Source of the DNA: Sphingomonas sp. ERG5
GTDB taxonomy: Bacteria; Pseudomonadota; Alphaproteobacteria; Sphingomonadales; Sphingomonadaceae
Length of the DNA: 64,000 nucleotides
Reading direction: 5' to 3'
NCBI RefSeq assembly: GCF_000803065.1
Contig: NZ_JSXI01000069.1
Location: 1 to 64,000 of the forward strand
Below the pieces are notes generated by a model that did no database searches, had not been told where the DNA came from, and saw nothing but the letters and a program-made list of their open reading frames with translations. A program made the position numbers and the translations under genes. Positions 1-8,919 of this stretch are shown in pieces. Position 1 is the stretch's first letter; the number at the start of each line of letters is the position of its first letter.

Positions 1-2676
1 CCCCAACCGCCCGAAGCGGCGGCGCCGCCTTCACCTGTCCCTGAGCCTTTGCCCGCCCCGGAGCCTTCGGCGCCGCCGGTCTCGCCGGCCCGGCCGGCAC
101 GAGAACCGGTCCGCCTTGGCTTCGAGGCGATCGTCGGCGGCAAGCTGCCGATCTGGATTGGCGGTGCCGCGCTGGTTCTCTCTGCCTTCTTCCTGGTGCG
201 CTTCTCGATCGAGAACGGCTTGCTCGGCCCGGTCGCGCGCACGATTATCGCGACACTCTTCGGTGTCGGCCTGATCGCGGCAAGCGAAGGCGCGCGCCGG
301 CTACCGGCGACCCGAGGCGACCCGCGCATCGGCCAGGCATTGGCCGGCGCCGGTATCGCGATCCTTTACGGCACGCTCTACATCGCCGCCGCGCTGTACA
401 ATCTCATCGGCGACCTCACTGCGTTCATCCTGATGATCGGCGTAACCGTGGCGGCGCTGGGATTGGCCCTGCGTCACGGCCCGCCGACCGCGATCATGGC
501 GCTGATCGGTGGTTTCTCCGCACCCCTGATCGCCGGGTTCGACTCCGCCGGGATCGGCCCGCTGCTTGCCTATCTCGGGCTGCTGGTCGCGGCCTTGTTC
601 GGTCTGGCCATTCGGCGCGGCTGGGTCTGGCTGGCGCTTGCCGCATGCGGCGGCGGGTTCGCCTGGGTCAATTTGCTGATCGCGACGCTTGGCGCGAAGG
701 ATCTGGCCGGAGTCGGCGCCTTTGTCCTGCTGCTGGCGATCGGCGCGACACTGGCCCTGCCCCATACCGGGCCACGGACCGGCGCTGCCCGCCCCTGGCT
801 ACGCCTGCTGCCTTTGGTGGCGGGCTTGGTCCAACTGCTCGTCCTTGCCCCGGCGCTTGATTTCGGGCCCCTCGCCTGGGGCCTGTATCTGCTGCTCAGC
901 GCCGCCGCGCTGTGGCTCGGCTGGCGTGACGAAGCGCTCGCGCCAGGCGCCGCCGCCGCGCTGGGGCTCGTGCTGCTGCTGCTCGCCGTCGGGCTCGACC
1001 GACATAGCGCCACGGCACCGATCGCCGCCCTTGCCATCACCCTGTTATTCGCGGTCCCCGGTCATCTTCGCGCCCGTGACAACTGGCTCTGGGCCGGCAT
1101 CGCGCTGGGCGGCACGGCCGGACCAGTGCTGCTTGCCACTGCGATCGCCCATCACCTGCTCGTTCCCTTTGGCTGGGCCGCGTTGCTGGCCCTGGCGGCG
1201 GGGGCGAGCGCATCGCTGAGCTGGCGCGACCGGTCGAACGCGCGCACCGAACGCCATTTCCTGCCGGCACTGACCGGTGGCGCGGCCCTTGCCGCGATGC
1301 TGTTCATGGTCGCCCTGGTCGAGCTGCTGCCCATCCCGTGGCGCTGGCCGGCATGGCTGGCGGTCGGCCTCGCGCTGGCTGTCTGGACACATCGCTGCAA
1401 GGACGGCGGCATTGCCCTGCTCGCGCCGATCGCAGTGGCCGCGACCGGGGCCGCGGTGATCTTCGGGTTGGGCGATCTTGGTGCTTATCTCGGCAGCGTG
1501 ATCGATACCGAGCCATTGCCGCCGATCGCCGACCTGATCGCCATCGGCCTGTTGCCCCCGCTGCTGCTCGTCGCCACCGCGCGCCTCCTGCCCCAAGGCA
1601 AGTTGGCGATCGGGATCGAATGGATCGCCTTCCTGCTCGCGCTGGCCTTTGTGCCCGCAATCCTGCCTGCACCCTGGCACGCCGCCGGCCTTGGCCTTGC
1701 CGCCCTGGCGACAATCACGGCCCGCCTGCCACGTAACAAGGCGCTGGCCGCGCTGCTGGCGGCGGTCGCCGCGATGGTGCCGGTGCTGGTCGGCCTGATC
1801 GAGCTGGTCGGATCGTCGCTGGGCGGGGATGCCCTGCCCTATAATCTGCTGCCGCCGATCGCGACTCTGCTGCGCGAATTGACCTTGCCGGCCGCGCTCA
1901 TCGCCGGTGGCCTGGCGCTGAGGCGCGACGCATTCGGGATTGCGCGACCGGGCGTGATCGCCGCGCTGGCGGCCGTTGCCATCGCCACGCTCTATGCGCT
2001 TGCCAAGCAGCCGCTGGCTATTGCCGCCCTGCCTCGTTTCGAAGCGGTCGGGTTCCTCGAACGCGCGATCCTGACGCAAGCGATCCTGGCTGCGGCCTGG
2101 GGGTTGCGCACGCGTCAAGCCAGGCTGTCCGATGCGTTGCTCTGGTTCGGGCTCGGCCGGTTCGCCTGGTTCGACCTGGCGCTGTTCGACCCGCTGTTCG
2201 TCACCCAGTCAGTCGGTAGCGTGCCGCTCTTCAACCTGGCGACGATCCATGTCGGGCTGATTGCGGGCTGGCTTTGGCTGATCAAGGCCGACCGTCGCTG
2301 GCGGATCGCCACGCTCGGCTTGGTTGCCCTTGCCGTGGCCGCGACGGTGCGTCAGGCGACGCATGGCGCGTTCCTGACCGGCGATATCGGGCGAACCGAG
2401 AACTGGCTCTATTCCGCGGCCCTGCTCGGCCTTTCGCTGGTCTGGCTCGCGCGCGCCATTCAGAGTGGCGCTGGCGATCTGCGCGTCGCCGGGCTTGCTT
2501 TACTCACGCTGGTAACGCTGAAGGTATTCCTGATCGACGCATCCGCGCTCGAAGGAATATTGCGTATCCTGTCCTTTCTCGGCCTCGGGATCGCGCTGAT
2601 CGGCATTGGCTGGGCCTATGGCCGGGTCATCGGTAAGGCAAAGGCCGGTGAGGCAGCTGGGGAAACCGAGGCGTAG
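1..2676 (+). CDS. DUF2339 large polytopic membrane protein, 5' end outside window
   Basis: The reading frame is open back to base 1, where it encodes a Pro/Ala-rich stretch, so the true start lies upstream and the in-frame TTG at 49 need not be used. After about 50 visible residues of proline-rich linker the product is almost continuous transmembrane helix (about two dozen or more) to a short basic/acidic tail. Length above 890 residues, the Pro-rich linker before the membrane part, and helices rich in Ala/Leu/Gly fit the DUF2339 family, whose function is unknown. It would sit in the inner membrane. The family usually has an N-terminal coiled coil, which would be outside this window. The gene ends 25 bp from the convergent DUF2855 gene. 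Confidence 0.85.
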   Translation, partial: PQPPEAAAPPSPVPEPLPAPEPSAPPVSPARPAREPVRLGFEAIVGGKLPIWIGGAALVLSAFFLVRFSIENGLLGPVARTIIATLFGVGLIAASEGARRLPATRGDPRIGQALAGAGIAILYGTLYIAAALYNLIGDLTAFILMIGVTVAALGLALRHGPPTAIMALIGGFSAPLIAGFDSAGIGPLLAYLGLLVAALFGLAIRRGWVWLALAACGGGFAWVNLLIATLGAKDLAGVGAFVLLLAIGATLALPHTGPRTGAARPWLRLLPLVAGLVQLLVLAPALDFGPLAWGLYLLLSAAALWLGWRDEALAPGAAAALGLVLLLLAVGLDRHSATAPIAALAITLLFAVPGHLRARDNWLWAGIALGGTAGPVLLATAIAHHLLVPFGWAALLALAAGASASLSWRDRSNARTERHFLPALTGGAALAAMLFMVALVELLPIPWRWPAWLAVGLALAVWTHRCKDGGIALLAPIAVAATGAAVIFGLGDLGAYLGSVIDTEPLPPIADLIAIGLLPPLLLVATARLLPQGKLAIGIEWIAFLLALAFVPAILPAPWHAAGLGLAALATITARLPRNKALAALLAAVAAMVPVLVGLIELVGSSLGGDALPYNLLPPIATLLRELTLPAALIAGGLALRRDAFGIARPGVIAALAAVAIATLYALAKQPLAIAALPRFEAVGFLERAILTQAILAAAWGLRTRQARLSDALLWFGLGRFAWFDLALFDPLFVTQSVGSVPLFNLATIHVGLIAGWLWLIKADRRWRIATLGLVALAVAATVRQATHGAFLTGDIGRTENWLYSAALLGLSLVWLARAIQSGAGDLRVAGLALLTLVTLKVFLIDASALEGILRILSFLGLGIALIGIGWAYGRVIGKAKAGEAAGETEA

Positions 2677-2701
2677 TTCCCCCGACGCCGTCGCGGCGTC
2701 G

Positions 2702-3790
2702 CTACCAACGCATGATATAGCCGATATCGGGCTTGGCTCGCCCGGCGACCTGATCGCGCCATACCTGCTGCATCGCCTCGGCACCGCTTTGCCGTTCGAT
2801 CGTCACCCAGGCTTCGGCATCGGTGACAAAGGCATGCCAGCGCTCCGCCACCGCGGCCTGGAACCCATCTTGCCCGATCGCGCCGATCAGCGCCGCGGCG
2901 GCATCCGGCGCGAAGAACCAGACCGGCTTCGGCCCCGTTGCCGCGCCCGCATCGCCAATCGCATCACCCTCGTCATGGTGGGTCACGCCGACCTTCAGGA
3001 TATGGACAAGCCGGTCGGTCAGCCGCGCCTGTACATCGGCCAGCACGCCTGAATTGCCGGCGAAATCGACCAGTACCGCCGTGCCCGTCACCGCCATCGT
3101 GTCGAGTGCATCATAAGCGACGACCTGATCATATAATCCGGCCTGCTCGACGAATGCGGCGTTCGATCCGCTGGTCAGCCCGATCCGCCGAATCCCCGGG
3201 CTGCTCGTCCGCGCGACGTGCGCAAGCCCCATCGCGGTCTTGCTCGACGCGCTGGTCAGGATCACCGTGCCGGCGCCATGCCAGTCCTGACGACGCAGCT
3301 GATCGTCGATCAGGAAGCTGGTCAGGAACAATGGCTCAAACAGCATCCGCGCCTCTTCGCGCGCCGCATCATGAGTCGGATCCGCCGCGAGCCGGCGATA
3401 CTGGTTATAGACCGCCGCCATTGGCTGACGATGCGCGGACAGGTCGCGAAACAGCCCCGGTGAAACCTTGCCCGGCGCAACGATCAGGTGGGTCGCCATC
3501 GGCAGATAGCCATAAACCCGCTCGCCGACCGCGATATCCGGGTGCCGCGACGCCGCGACCCGGGCATGGCCCCATACCGGCACAATCCCCCATCCTTGCG
3601 CGGCAGGAAAGAAATACCAGTATTTCACCAGCTCGCCGACCACCGCATAAGTCACATTATTGGCGGTCAGCGCGAACGATTCGATCTCCAGCAGCACCTC
3701 GCCATCCTTCGGCTCGGGCGCGATCGTCTCGTTGATTGCGGTTTGCTCCAGCGCATCCTTGCGGACCATCATCTCGCGCTTGACCGGCAT
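2702..3790 (-). CDS. DUF2855 family protein
   Basis: 362 residues. The N-terminal part (residues about 25-120) resembles the GroES-like fold of medium-chain dehydrogenases (ExKDGEVLLEIESFALTANNVTYA), followed by a Rossmann-like region with a TSASSKTAMGLA turn near residue 180 and a VDFAGN segment near 240. The length and motifs match the DUF2855 family, which is related to alcohol dehydrogenase/quinone reductase proteins but lacks the classical zinc ligands. Substrate is unknown. It is a stand-alone gene, convergent with the DUF2339 gene and divergent from the XRE regulator at 3959; the 168-bp gap between them would hold both promoters. Function beyond a probable NAD(P)-linked redox role is not inferred. 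Confidence 0.85.
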   Translation of the reverse strand: MPVKREMMVRKDALEQTAINETIAPEPKDGEVLLEIESFALTANNVTYAVVGELVKYWYFFPAAQGWGIVPVWGHARVAASRHPDIAVGERVYGYLPMATHLIVAPGKVSPGLFRDLSAHRQPMAAVYNQYRRLAADPTHDAAREEARMLFEPLFLTSFLIDDQLRRQDWHGAGTVILTSASSKTAMGLAHVARTSSPGIRRIGLTSGSNAAFVEQAGLYDQVVAYDALDTMAVTGTAVLVDFAGNSGVLADVQARLTDRLVHILKVGVTHHDEGDAIGDAGAATGPKPVWFFAPDAAAALIGAIGQDGFQAAVAERWHAFVTDAEAWVTIERQSGAEAMQQVWRDQVAGRAKPDIGYIMRW

Positions 3791-3958
3791 CGCTTTCTCC
3801 CCAGGCTGGATTTGCTTCGATAGCCTTTCCCGCCGGCAAAGTCAGCGCGAAGAGATGCTAAATCGGCCCGATACCGTCACCGGGACGCAAATTTCGGCGG
3901 CACTTGCCAAATCGTCACGCCTGACCGACAAGGGATCAGCCTATCTGGTTAGGATCAG

Positions 3959-4528
3959 ATGCCGATGATCACCGCGATCCGCGAAGTCCGCCGCGCCAAG
4001 GGGCTCACGCTCGACGATGTCGCGCGGCGCTGCGATCCGCCGACGACCGCGCAGACGATCGGCCGGCTGGAGACGGGAACGCGTACCGTATCGGTCGGCT
4101 GGCTCAATCGCATTGCCGACGCGCTCGGCGTCACCGCCGCCGATCTGGTCAAGCTGCCGACCCGGACCGATATTTCCGTGGCAGCGGTGCTGGATGCGAG
4201 CGGCGTCCATGCCCCGAAGCGCGAGACGAGCATCGCCCCGCCCGCTCCGGCCCCCGGCCTGATCGCCATCATGGTCGCCGCCGGTATCGGCGATTATCGC
4301 AGTGGCGATGAACTGTGGTGCGAAACGCTTGCCCCTGACAGTTTCGGTCAGGCGATGAATCGCGACGTGCTGATCCCCCGCCCCGCCGGTCGCTTCCTGT
4401 TCGGCCGCCTGATCGGGCGCGAGGACGGCAAGCTTCATCTCCTGCCGCTCGGGCCGGGCGGGCGCCAGCAAGTGGTTGCCGATCCGCCCTGGATCGCGCG
4501 CGCGGTCCGGCTGATACGCTCGCTTTAG
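3959..4528 (+). CDS. XRE-family regulator with S24-like C-terminal region
   Basis: 189 residues. Residues about 5-60 form a Cro/CI-type helix-turn-helix (REVRRAKGLTLDDVARRC, then GRLETGTRTVSVGWLNRIADALGV). The C-terminal half contains a GDELW segment and a hydrophobic FLFGRLIGREDGKLHLLPL stretch like the LexA/S24 peptidase-like fold of phage-type repressors. I cannot confirm a Ser/Lys dyad, so it may be a non-cleavable sensor domain. ATG at 3959 is chosen; an in-frame ATG two codons later is an alternative. Divergent from the DUF2855 gene, with no obvious target operon downstream. Confidence 0.8.
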   Translation: MPMITAIREVRRAKGLTLDDVARRCDPPTTAQTIGRLETGTRTVSVGWLNRIADALGVTAADLVKLPTRTDISVAAVLDASGVHAPKRETSIAPPAPAPGLIAIMVAAGIGDYRSGDELWCETLAPDSFGQAMNRDVLIPRPAGRFLFGRLIGREDGKLHLLPLGPGGRQQVVADPPWIARAVRLIRSL

Positions 4529-4657
4529 GCTCCAGATCGGCTGTCCGACTGCGAGTTCCTCCCCGGCAGAGCGCTGGGAAACCCGCGCTGCCAAGACATC
4601 AGCAGCAGCACTGGCATAGGGGGCGCACTCGAACGGAAAGACGCGGTAGCGCAAAAT

Positions 4658-5452
4658 CTAGCTACTGGGTGTGGCTATCCACTCGCTGCGGTTGTGGTTG
4701 ATCGGTACGGCTCCGTATCCAACGCTCGCCAGAAATTGCTCCGCATCGTCATTGTTGACGCCCAGCTCTGTCATGCGAGCGCGATTGGATTCGTAGAAAA
4801 TGCAGTCGATGAGCTTCTCGCGAAGAAGGCGCTCGCATCCACGAAGGACGAGCGAGTCGGCGCCCTCAACGTCAATTTTCATAACGGCAACACGACGGTC
4901 GCCAACGATGTCATCAAGACGGACAGCTGGGACGGTCAAGCCCTTGCTACCCTCGACGGCCAATCCTCCCCATCCGGTTTGCTCGTCCGGGCCGACTGCG
5001 AATGTGATCTCTCCCGTCTGATCAAGCGCAGCCTTGGCGTGCGCATCGATTCTGTCGCCCATACCATTGGCGGCGACATTTCCGGCGAGTCGCTTGAAAA
5101 CATTCGGGGAGGCTTCAAACGCGATAACGCGATTGTCGGCTCGTGCGGCAGCCCATAAGAGCGAAAAATACCCCATGTTGGCGCCGATATCGACGAAGAG
5201 CCCGCCGCCCTTCGCCAGCGCGGCAATGCGGTTCGAAAGCTCGGCTTCGTACTCACCCTTGAATGCGATATGGCCCGAAATGATATCGCCAGGCAGGAGG
5301 TCCACCATGGAAACGCCCGGCACTCGTCGGAGCGCCGCGCTCCTGAACAGTTGCGGCCATTGGCTATGTCGTGCCGAGTAATAACGACTGTACACCGAAC
5401 TCCGGATAGATTGCGGAAGGAAATTCAGCAGCAAAGGACGGCGCACGCTCAA
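4658..5452 (-). CDS. FkbM family SAM-dependent methyltransferase (copy 1)
   Basis: 264 residues. Class I methyltransferase motif I is visible at residues about 85-96 (LFVDIGANMGYF), followed by VIAFEASPN (acidic end of strand 2) and the family hallmark MKIDVEGADSLVLRGCERLL. These are the FkbM signature blocks. Family members O-methylate sugars or secondary metabolites, and clusters in exopolysaccharide loci are common. It is the first of three FkbM genes on the same strand (also 5626-6375 and 7553-8572), but they are too divergent to be recent duplicates. Base composition is somewhat lower in G+C than the flanking housekeeping genes. Substrate unknown. Confidence 0.88.
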   Translation of the reverse strand: MSVRRPLLLNFLPQSIRSSVYSRYYSARHSQWPQLFRSAALRRVPGVSMVDLLPGDIISGHIAFKGEYEAELSNRIAALAKGGGLFVDIGANMGYFSLLWAAARADNRVIAFEASPNVFKRLAGNVAANGMGDRIDAHAKAALDQTGEITFAVGPDEQTGWGGLAVEGSKGLTVPAVRLDDIVGDRRVAVMKIDVEGADSLVLRGCERLLREKLIDCIFYESNRARMTELGVNNDDAEQFLASVGYGAVPINHNRSEWIATPSS

Positions 5453-5625
5453 GATTTTTCCCCGAATTTATTCGCGCGTGTGTGCCTCCGCGCCCGAGCA
5501 TTGTCCAGACGGGAGAGTCGGACGGCGACGGCATTGGTGCTAACGATTTCCCTGTGATCGTCTCGTCGCGATCCTTGGTCCGGTCCTCTGGCGGCTGTCA
5601 GCGCATACGTATCGTGATGACAGCG

Positions 5626-6375
5626 CTAAGTCGGCCGGAATGCAAACATGTTGACCGGCCCCTCATAGGTCGCCGCCTTCAGCCGCGGGCTCCACGCGCT
5701 GAACGGCCTCTCCTGACCGTGGTGCAGGAAAGTGGCTGCATAGCCAAGCGTCGCCAGCAGTTCGACAACGGCTTCGGGGCATCCGTCGCAGTGGCTGGCC
5801 TGGCTCTCGACAAGCAGGTTCGGGCGGTCTCGCTTGAGCGTTTCCCAACCGCCTCGCAAAGCGGCCAACTCGTGCCCTTCGACGTCGATCTTGACGAAGC
5901 CGACGTTCTGAATCTGGAAATCGTCAAGGCGTCGTACGTCGACTTCGACAGTTTGTTCGCGGTCGAAGGTCACGCCGTCGCTGATCGACGCATAGCCCGG
6001 CATGACGTGGCCGGTTTCGCTGATCGGCATACGCAGAGTGGCAGTGCCCTCCACATCGGAGAGGGCGCATTGCTCGACCCTGATGCCTGGCCAGGCGCGT
6101 TGAAGTTGACGCGCCAAGTTCGGGTTGGGCTCGAAGGCAATGACCAAGGAGCAATGCCCGATCAAGGTGCCACTATATGGCCCCCAATTCGCGCCGATAT
6201 CGATTGCCACTTTCGACCGGTCAGCAAGCGCCGACGCCAACCACAGCTCCGGCTCACCTACGCGCCGCCACGCAGCAAGCTTCAATCTTGCGCCAAGGCG
6301 CGGCGAGATGGGATCGAGGCGTGCCGCAATACGGGACATCTGGGACCAAAAAGCCATCGCGTCGCATGTTATCAT
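5626..6375 (-). CDS. FkbM family SAM-dependent methyltransferase (copy 2)
   Basis: 249 residues with the FkbM blocks: VAIDIGANWG at residues about 57-66, LVIAFEPNPNLARQLQ, and VKIDVEGHELAALRGGWETL followed by LLVESQ. The start lies about 40 bp from the start of a broken integrase read in the opposite direction, so the gene is on the edge of the remnant of a mobile element. It is separated from copy 1 by 173 bp with no gene. A role in methylating a surface glycan is plausible from the family, but no glycosyltransferase is nearby to confirm it. Confidence 0.88.
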   Translation of the reverse strand: MITCDAMAFWSQMSRIAARLDPISPRLGARLKLAAWRRVGEPELWLASALADRSKVAIDIGANWGPYSGTLIGHCSLVIAFEPNPNLARQLQRAWPGIRVEQCALSDVEGTATLRMPISETGHVMPGYASISDGVTFDREQTVEVDVRRLDDFQIQNVGFVKIDVEGHELAALRGGWETLKRDRPNLLVESQASHCDGCPEAVVELLATLGYAATFLHHGQERPFSAWSPRLKAATYEGPVNMFAFRPT

Positions 6376-6416
6376 CCGCGCCTTTACGCCGCAACGCTTG
6401 CCGCCCGGAAGCGGTT

Positions 6417-6814
6417 ATGAAATTCGATCCGCGCGACCAGTGGAGCGGCGATAACGGCGTGGCAGTTCACTTGCGGTGCCGCGCTTGGTGGACCATGCGC
6501 CGTTGGCTTGGCCTGCCCGTCAATGTCATTCCCAAGACGATCCGCCACACGATCGCGACCGAGCTTCGCCGCCGCGGGGTGCCGGCGGAGCAGATCAGCG
6601 GCCTGCTGGGTCACGTCGCCATGAACCGGACGACGAGGCCTATGCAAAGGATAATCCGTCTTATCCGCGCGAAGCGAAGGCCGCGCTGACCGCCATTTTC
6701 ATCGAGGTCCAGCGCTTCGCCGAATCATGGTCTGCGGACCATCCGCGGACCAAAGTTGAACGGTCCGGTGATTGTGATTGCCCAGAAGAAAAGGTTAGAA
6801 TTTCCAGGCTTTAA
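6417..6814 (+). pseudogene. tyrosine integrase, C-terminal remnant with frameshift
   Basis: From an in-frame ATG at 6417 the frame encodes the box II region of a phage-type tyrosine recombinase (TIRHTIATELRRRGVPAEQ, then ISGLLGH). Around 6630-6640 the homologous reading switches to another frame, which continues as AYAKDNPSYPREAKAALTAI and stops at 6814. The second part resembles the integrase end carrying the catalytic Tyr (YAK.NP). The N-terminal two thirds are missing and the gene is frameshifted, so it is inactive. It ends 2 nt from the 3' end of tRNA-Val, the usual attachment position for such integrases, indicating a decayed island at this tRNA. Confidence 0.8.
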
Positions 6815-6816
6815 TA

Positions 6817-6892
6817 TGGTGGGCGATGACGGGCTCGAACCGCCGACATTCTCGGTGTAAACGAGACGCTCTACCAACTGAGCTAATCGCCC
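6817..6892 (-). tRNA. tRNA-Val (anticodon TAC)
   Basis: Read on the minus strand the 76-nt segment begins GGGCGATTAGCTCAG and has a 7-bp acceptor stem (GGGCGAT/ATCGCCC). The D-arm, a TCTCG/CGAGA anticodon stem around the loop TTTACAC (anticodon TAC, reading Val GTA), a GGTTCGAGCC T-arm and an encoded ACCA end all follow. The broken integrase stops 2 nt beyond its 3' end, so this gene probably served as the attB site of an integrated element. Confidence 0.95.
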
Positions 6893-7401
6893 CTGCCATG
6901 GGAAGCCGTGCATTTAGGCCATTTTCTGGCCGCGTCAATTCCACCTATTCGGAACAGAGCAGGACCAGACGGCACAAAGCGGATCACAGACTCCCACGCT
7001 ATTCCCGAAATACCTTTCCCCTCTCCCTGATCTCCCGCCTATCGGTGGCGGGGAGAGATGAGAACCTATTCAACGAGATCGATTTCGACGCCGTGCTGAT
7101 CCTGCGCGCGCTGATCTCGCGAGAGAAGGCTCCGCCAGCAGGGCAGTCGATATCGCGGCTTGCGGCTTAAGGCGACGACCTATGATGGGCCGTTCACCGT
7201 TCAGGCTTCTTGCTGGCGGCACGTGGATCTTTCGGCGCCTTGATGGAGCGATCGGGAGCGGATAAGCGTCGCGGTCTTGATCCGCCGCATCCCTAAAGTG
7301 CTGCGGGCGCATGTCATTGCGATAGCTGGCGATGGCTGCGACGAACCAGGGCGCGGCAATGACAATCCGTGCCGCGACTGCGAATGGGACAGAGCGATTA
7401 G
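6893..7401. other. gene-poor spacer between tRNA-Val and a small membrane protein
   Basis: About 500 bp without a convincing gene. On the minus strand a frame ending near 7198 encodes an alanine/lysine-rich tail (SIKAPKDPRAASKKPER, stop) that looks like the end of a real protein, but a stop codon lies about 34 codons upstream and there is no start. It may be the decayed 3' end of a lost gene. Confidence 0.4.
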
Positions 7402-7548
7402 ATGAACCGCAGCTTTTTCGACCGTTTCGGCGCGCTGATAATTTTTGGGGCGATCTTCGCGTTGTTCATTGGCCTCATCATCTACGCCTCCCGCACCGAG
7501 GAGGTCAAACAGGGCCATGACGTGCCGATGGGTACACGACGCGGTTAG
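7402..7548 (+). CDS. small single-pass membrane protein (48 aa)
   Basis: ATG at 7402 gives 48 residues: a short basic head (MNRSFFDRFG), one transmembrane helix (ALIIFGAIFALFIGLIIYA) and a polar tail. It is too short to classify. It is convergent with FkbM copy 3, with the stop codons 4 bp apart, and has only a weak ribosome binding site. The clean hydrophobic helix and polar tail support a real small protein, but chance cannot be excluded. Confidence 0.5.
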   Translation: MNRSFFDRFGALIIFGAIFALFIGLIIYASRTEEVKQGHDVPMGTRRG

Positions 7549-7552
7549 GCCA

Positions 7553-8572
7553 TTATGCCAATCGGGCGCACTTTTCGTTTGGGCACAGCAGGATGTTTTC
7601 CAACCGGCCGAGTTCGGCGAACGACCCGACTTTGACGAGATGATCGATTGATCGGTCGCCGCGTGGGCGCTCGTGCTTCCGCAAGTCACGATAGATCGTG
7701 TAGTCGGGCGGCAGACAGTCTTGATAGATATACTGGGCGGTGATGTCCTTCTGGTCCAGATAGAACTGGAATATCTCGGCAATGATGATGGGCCGGTCTC
7801 GCGCGATGATCGAAGCGGCGCCTTTGAAGAATTGATCTTCGTGGCCCTCGACATCGACTTTGATGACACCGACTGGCCGGTCCCCAAGGATATCGGCATG
7901 ATCATCCAGACGGCGCACCTCAATAACAACGCGCTGGAATTGCGGGTCGAACTCTTCAGCGATCTGGATCGAGGCGTTGCCCGTGTCGGCTCCTCCCGTG
8001 AAATCCTCACGCAGCAGGAGCGGAAGATGGGCATCCGCGTCCGAAAGGCCGAACTCGTGTACCGTGACAAACTGCTCCCCACCATTGGCGGCAATGTTGG
8101 AGCGCAGGCGAGCAACGTTATTGGGCAATGGTTCGAAACAATGAACCTGTCCCGGCACCTGATGGCGGCGTGCGACCCGCGTACCATAGACGCCGATGTT
8201 CGCGCCAACATCGAGATAAAGCTTGTCGTCCTCAAGGAGATCTGAGCCGATCGAGACCCACAGATCATCGAACGAGCCTGAATAATATGCCTGATATTGA
8301 CCGATTGAGCGCAAATCCAGCAGCAGGCGCGACCCGTCTTTCAATGTTGCTTCCCGTAATCGGGTGGCACCTAAGGACAGAACCACTTTGTTTACCGCCA
8401 TGGCTGCGCGACTCGTGCCTCGCATTTTTCCTGCCGCACGCAGCACTTTCGCGGCCGTAGTCGCAATCCCGTCTGCTACAATATTCGCCACGACTATCCC
8501 CCTGCACCCAATCTCGCGATTAGACAGATGCGGGAGTTGACGCAACTGGGGGTGGAGCATCACTGCCTTCAT
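7553..8572 (-). CDS. FkbM family SAM-dependent methyltransferase (copy 3)
   Basis: 339 residues from the ATG at 8572 (MKAVMLHPQ), chosen because this ATG overlaps the stop of a 33-codon upstream reading frame (TGATG); an internal GTG is an alternative. Motif I is YLDVGANIGVYG, then HCFEPLPNNVARL, and the hallmark IKVDVEGHEDQFFKGAASII followed by IIIAEIFQ. Longer than the other two FkbM proteins, with an N-terminal extension of about 90 residues. Same strand as copies 1 and 2 but on the other side of the tRNA-Val and integrase remnant. Probable glycan or metabolite O-methyltransferase. Confidence 0.88.
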   Translation of the reverse strand: MKAVMLHPQLRQLPHLSNREIGCRGIVVANIVADGIATTAAKVLRAAGKMRGTSRAAMAVNKVVLSLGATRLREATLKDGSRLLLDLRSIGQYQAYYSGSFDDLWVSIGSDLLEDDKLYLDVGANIGVYGTRVARRHQVPGQVHCFEPLPNNVARLRSNIAANGGEQFVTVHEFGLSDADAHLPLLLREDFTGGADTGNASIQIAEEFDPQFQRVVIEVRRLDDHADILGDRPVGVIKVDVEGHEDQFFKGAASIIARDRPIIIAEIFQFYLDQKDITAQYIYQDCLPPDYTIYRDLRKHERPRGDRSIDHLVKVGSFAELGRLENILLCPNEKCARLA

Positions 8573-8673
8573 CAGTCGGCGCGAACGGCGATCTCGGCCA
8601 GCAAGTCGCGCCACTTCTGACGCATGAAGATGAATTCGGATGCCGTGCCGAACCGCTGTTCGTTCGACTGCAT
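8572..8673 (-). CDS. 33-codon reading frame overlapping the FkbM copy 3 start
   Basis: An ATG at 8673 opens 33 codons (MQSNEQRFGTASEF, then RQKWRDLLAEIAVRAD) ending in TGATG, so its stop overlaps the start codon of FkbM copy 3. It may be a leader peptide for translational coupling, or the surviving tail of a deleted upstream gene. I do not recognise the sequence. The rest of the stretch to 8919 shows nothing. Confidence 0.35.
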   Translation of the reverse strand: MQSNEQRFGTASEFIFMRQKWRDLLAEIAVRAD

Positions 8674-8919
8674 TTTCTACTCGAACTCGATGGCGAAAGA
8701 TTTGGTCGACATATCAATCGTTTCTCTCTGTTCTGATGATCACGGCATGCCCGCCGATCCCATCCAACCGCGTCTTGCCGAGATCACGCAGCGCGACTTG
8801 CAAACATATTTTGCCAAGCGGTGCGCCGGTCGGTCAGATGCAAGCGTCAATCGTGGAATCGAGAGCGCGTCCGAGCCCCGCTGGCAACCGTCAAGCGACA
8901 GTCTTCAAACAACAGGCCA

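Noticed and set aside
6725..6913. Minus-strand frame with AQLVERLVYTENVGGSSPSSP
   Set aside because: This is the well-known false protein made by translating a tRNA gene; the region is tRNA-Val.
7201..8268. 355-codon minus-strand frame overlapping FkbM copy 3
   Set aside because: Ser/Arg-rich shadow in another frame of the FkbM gene; FkbM motifs are in the frame ending at 7553.
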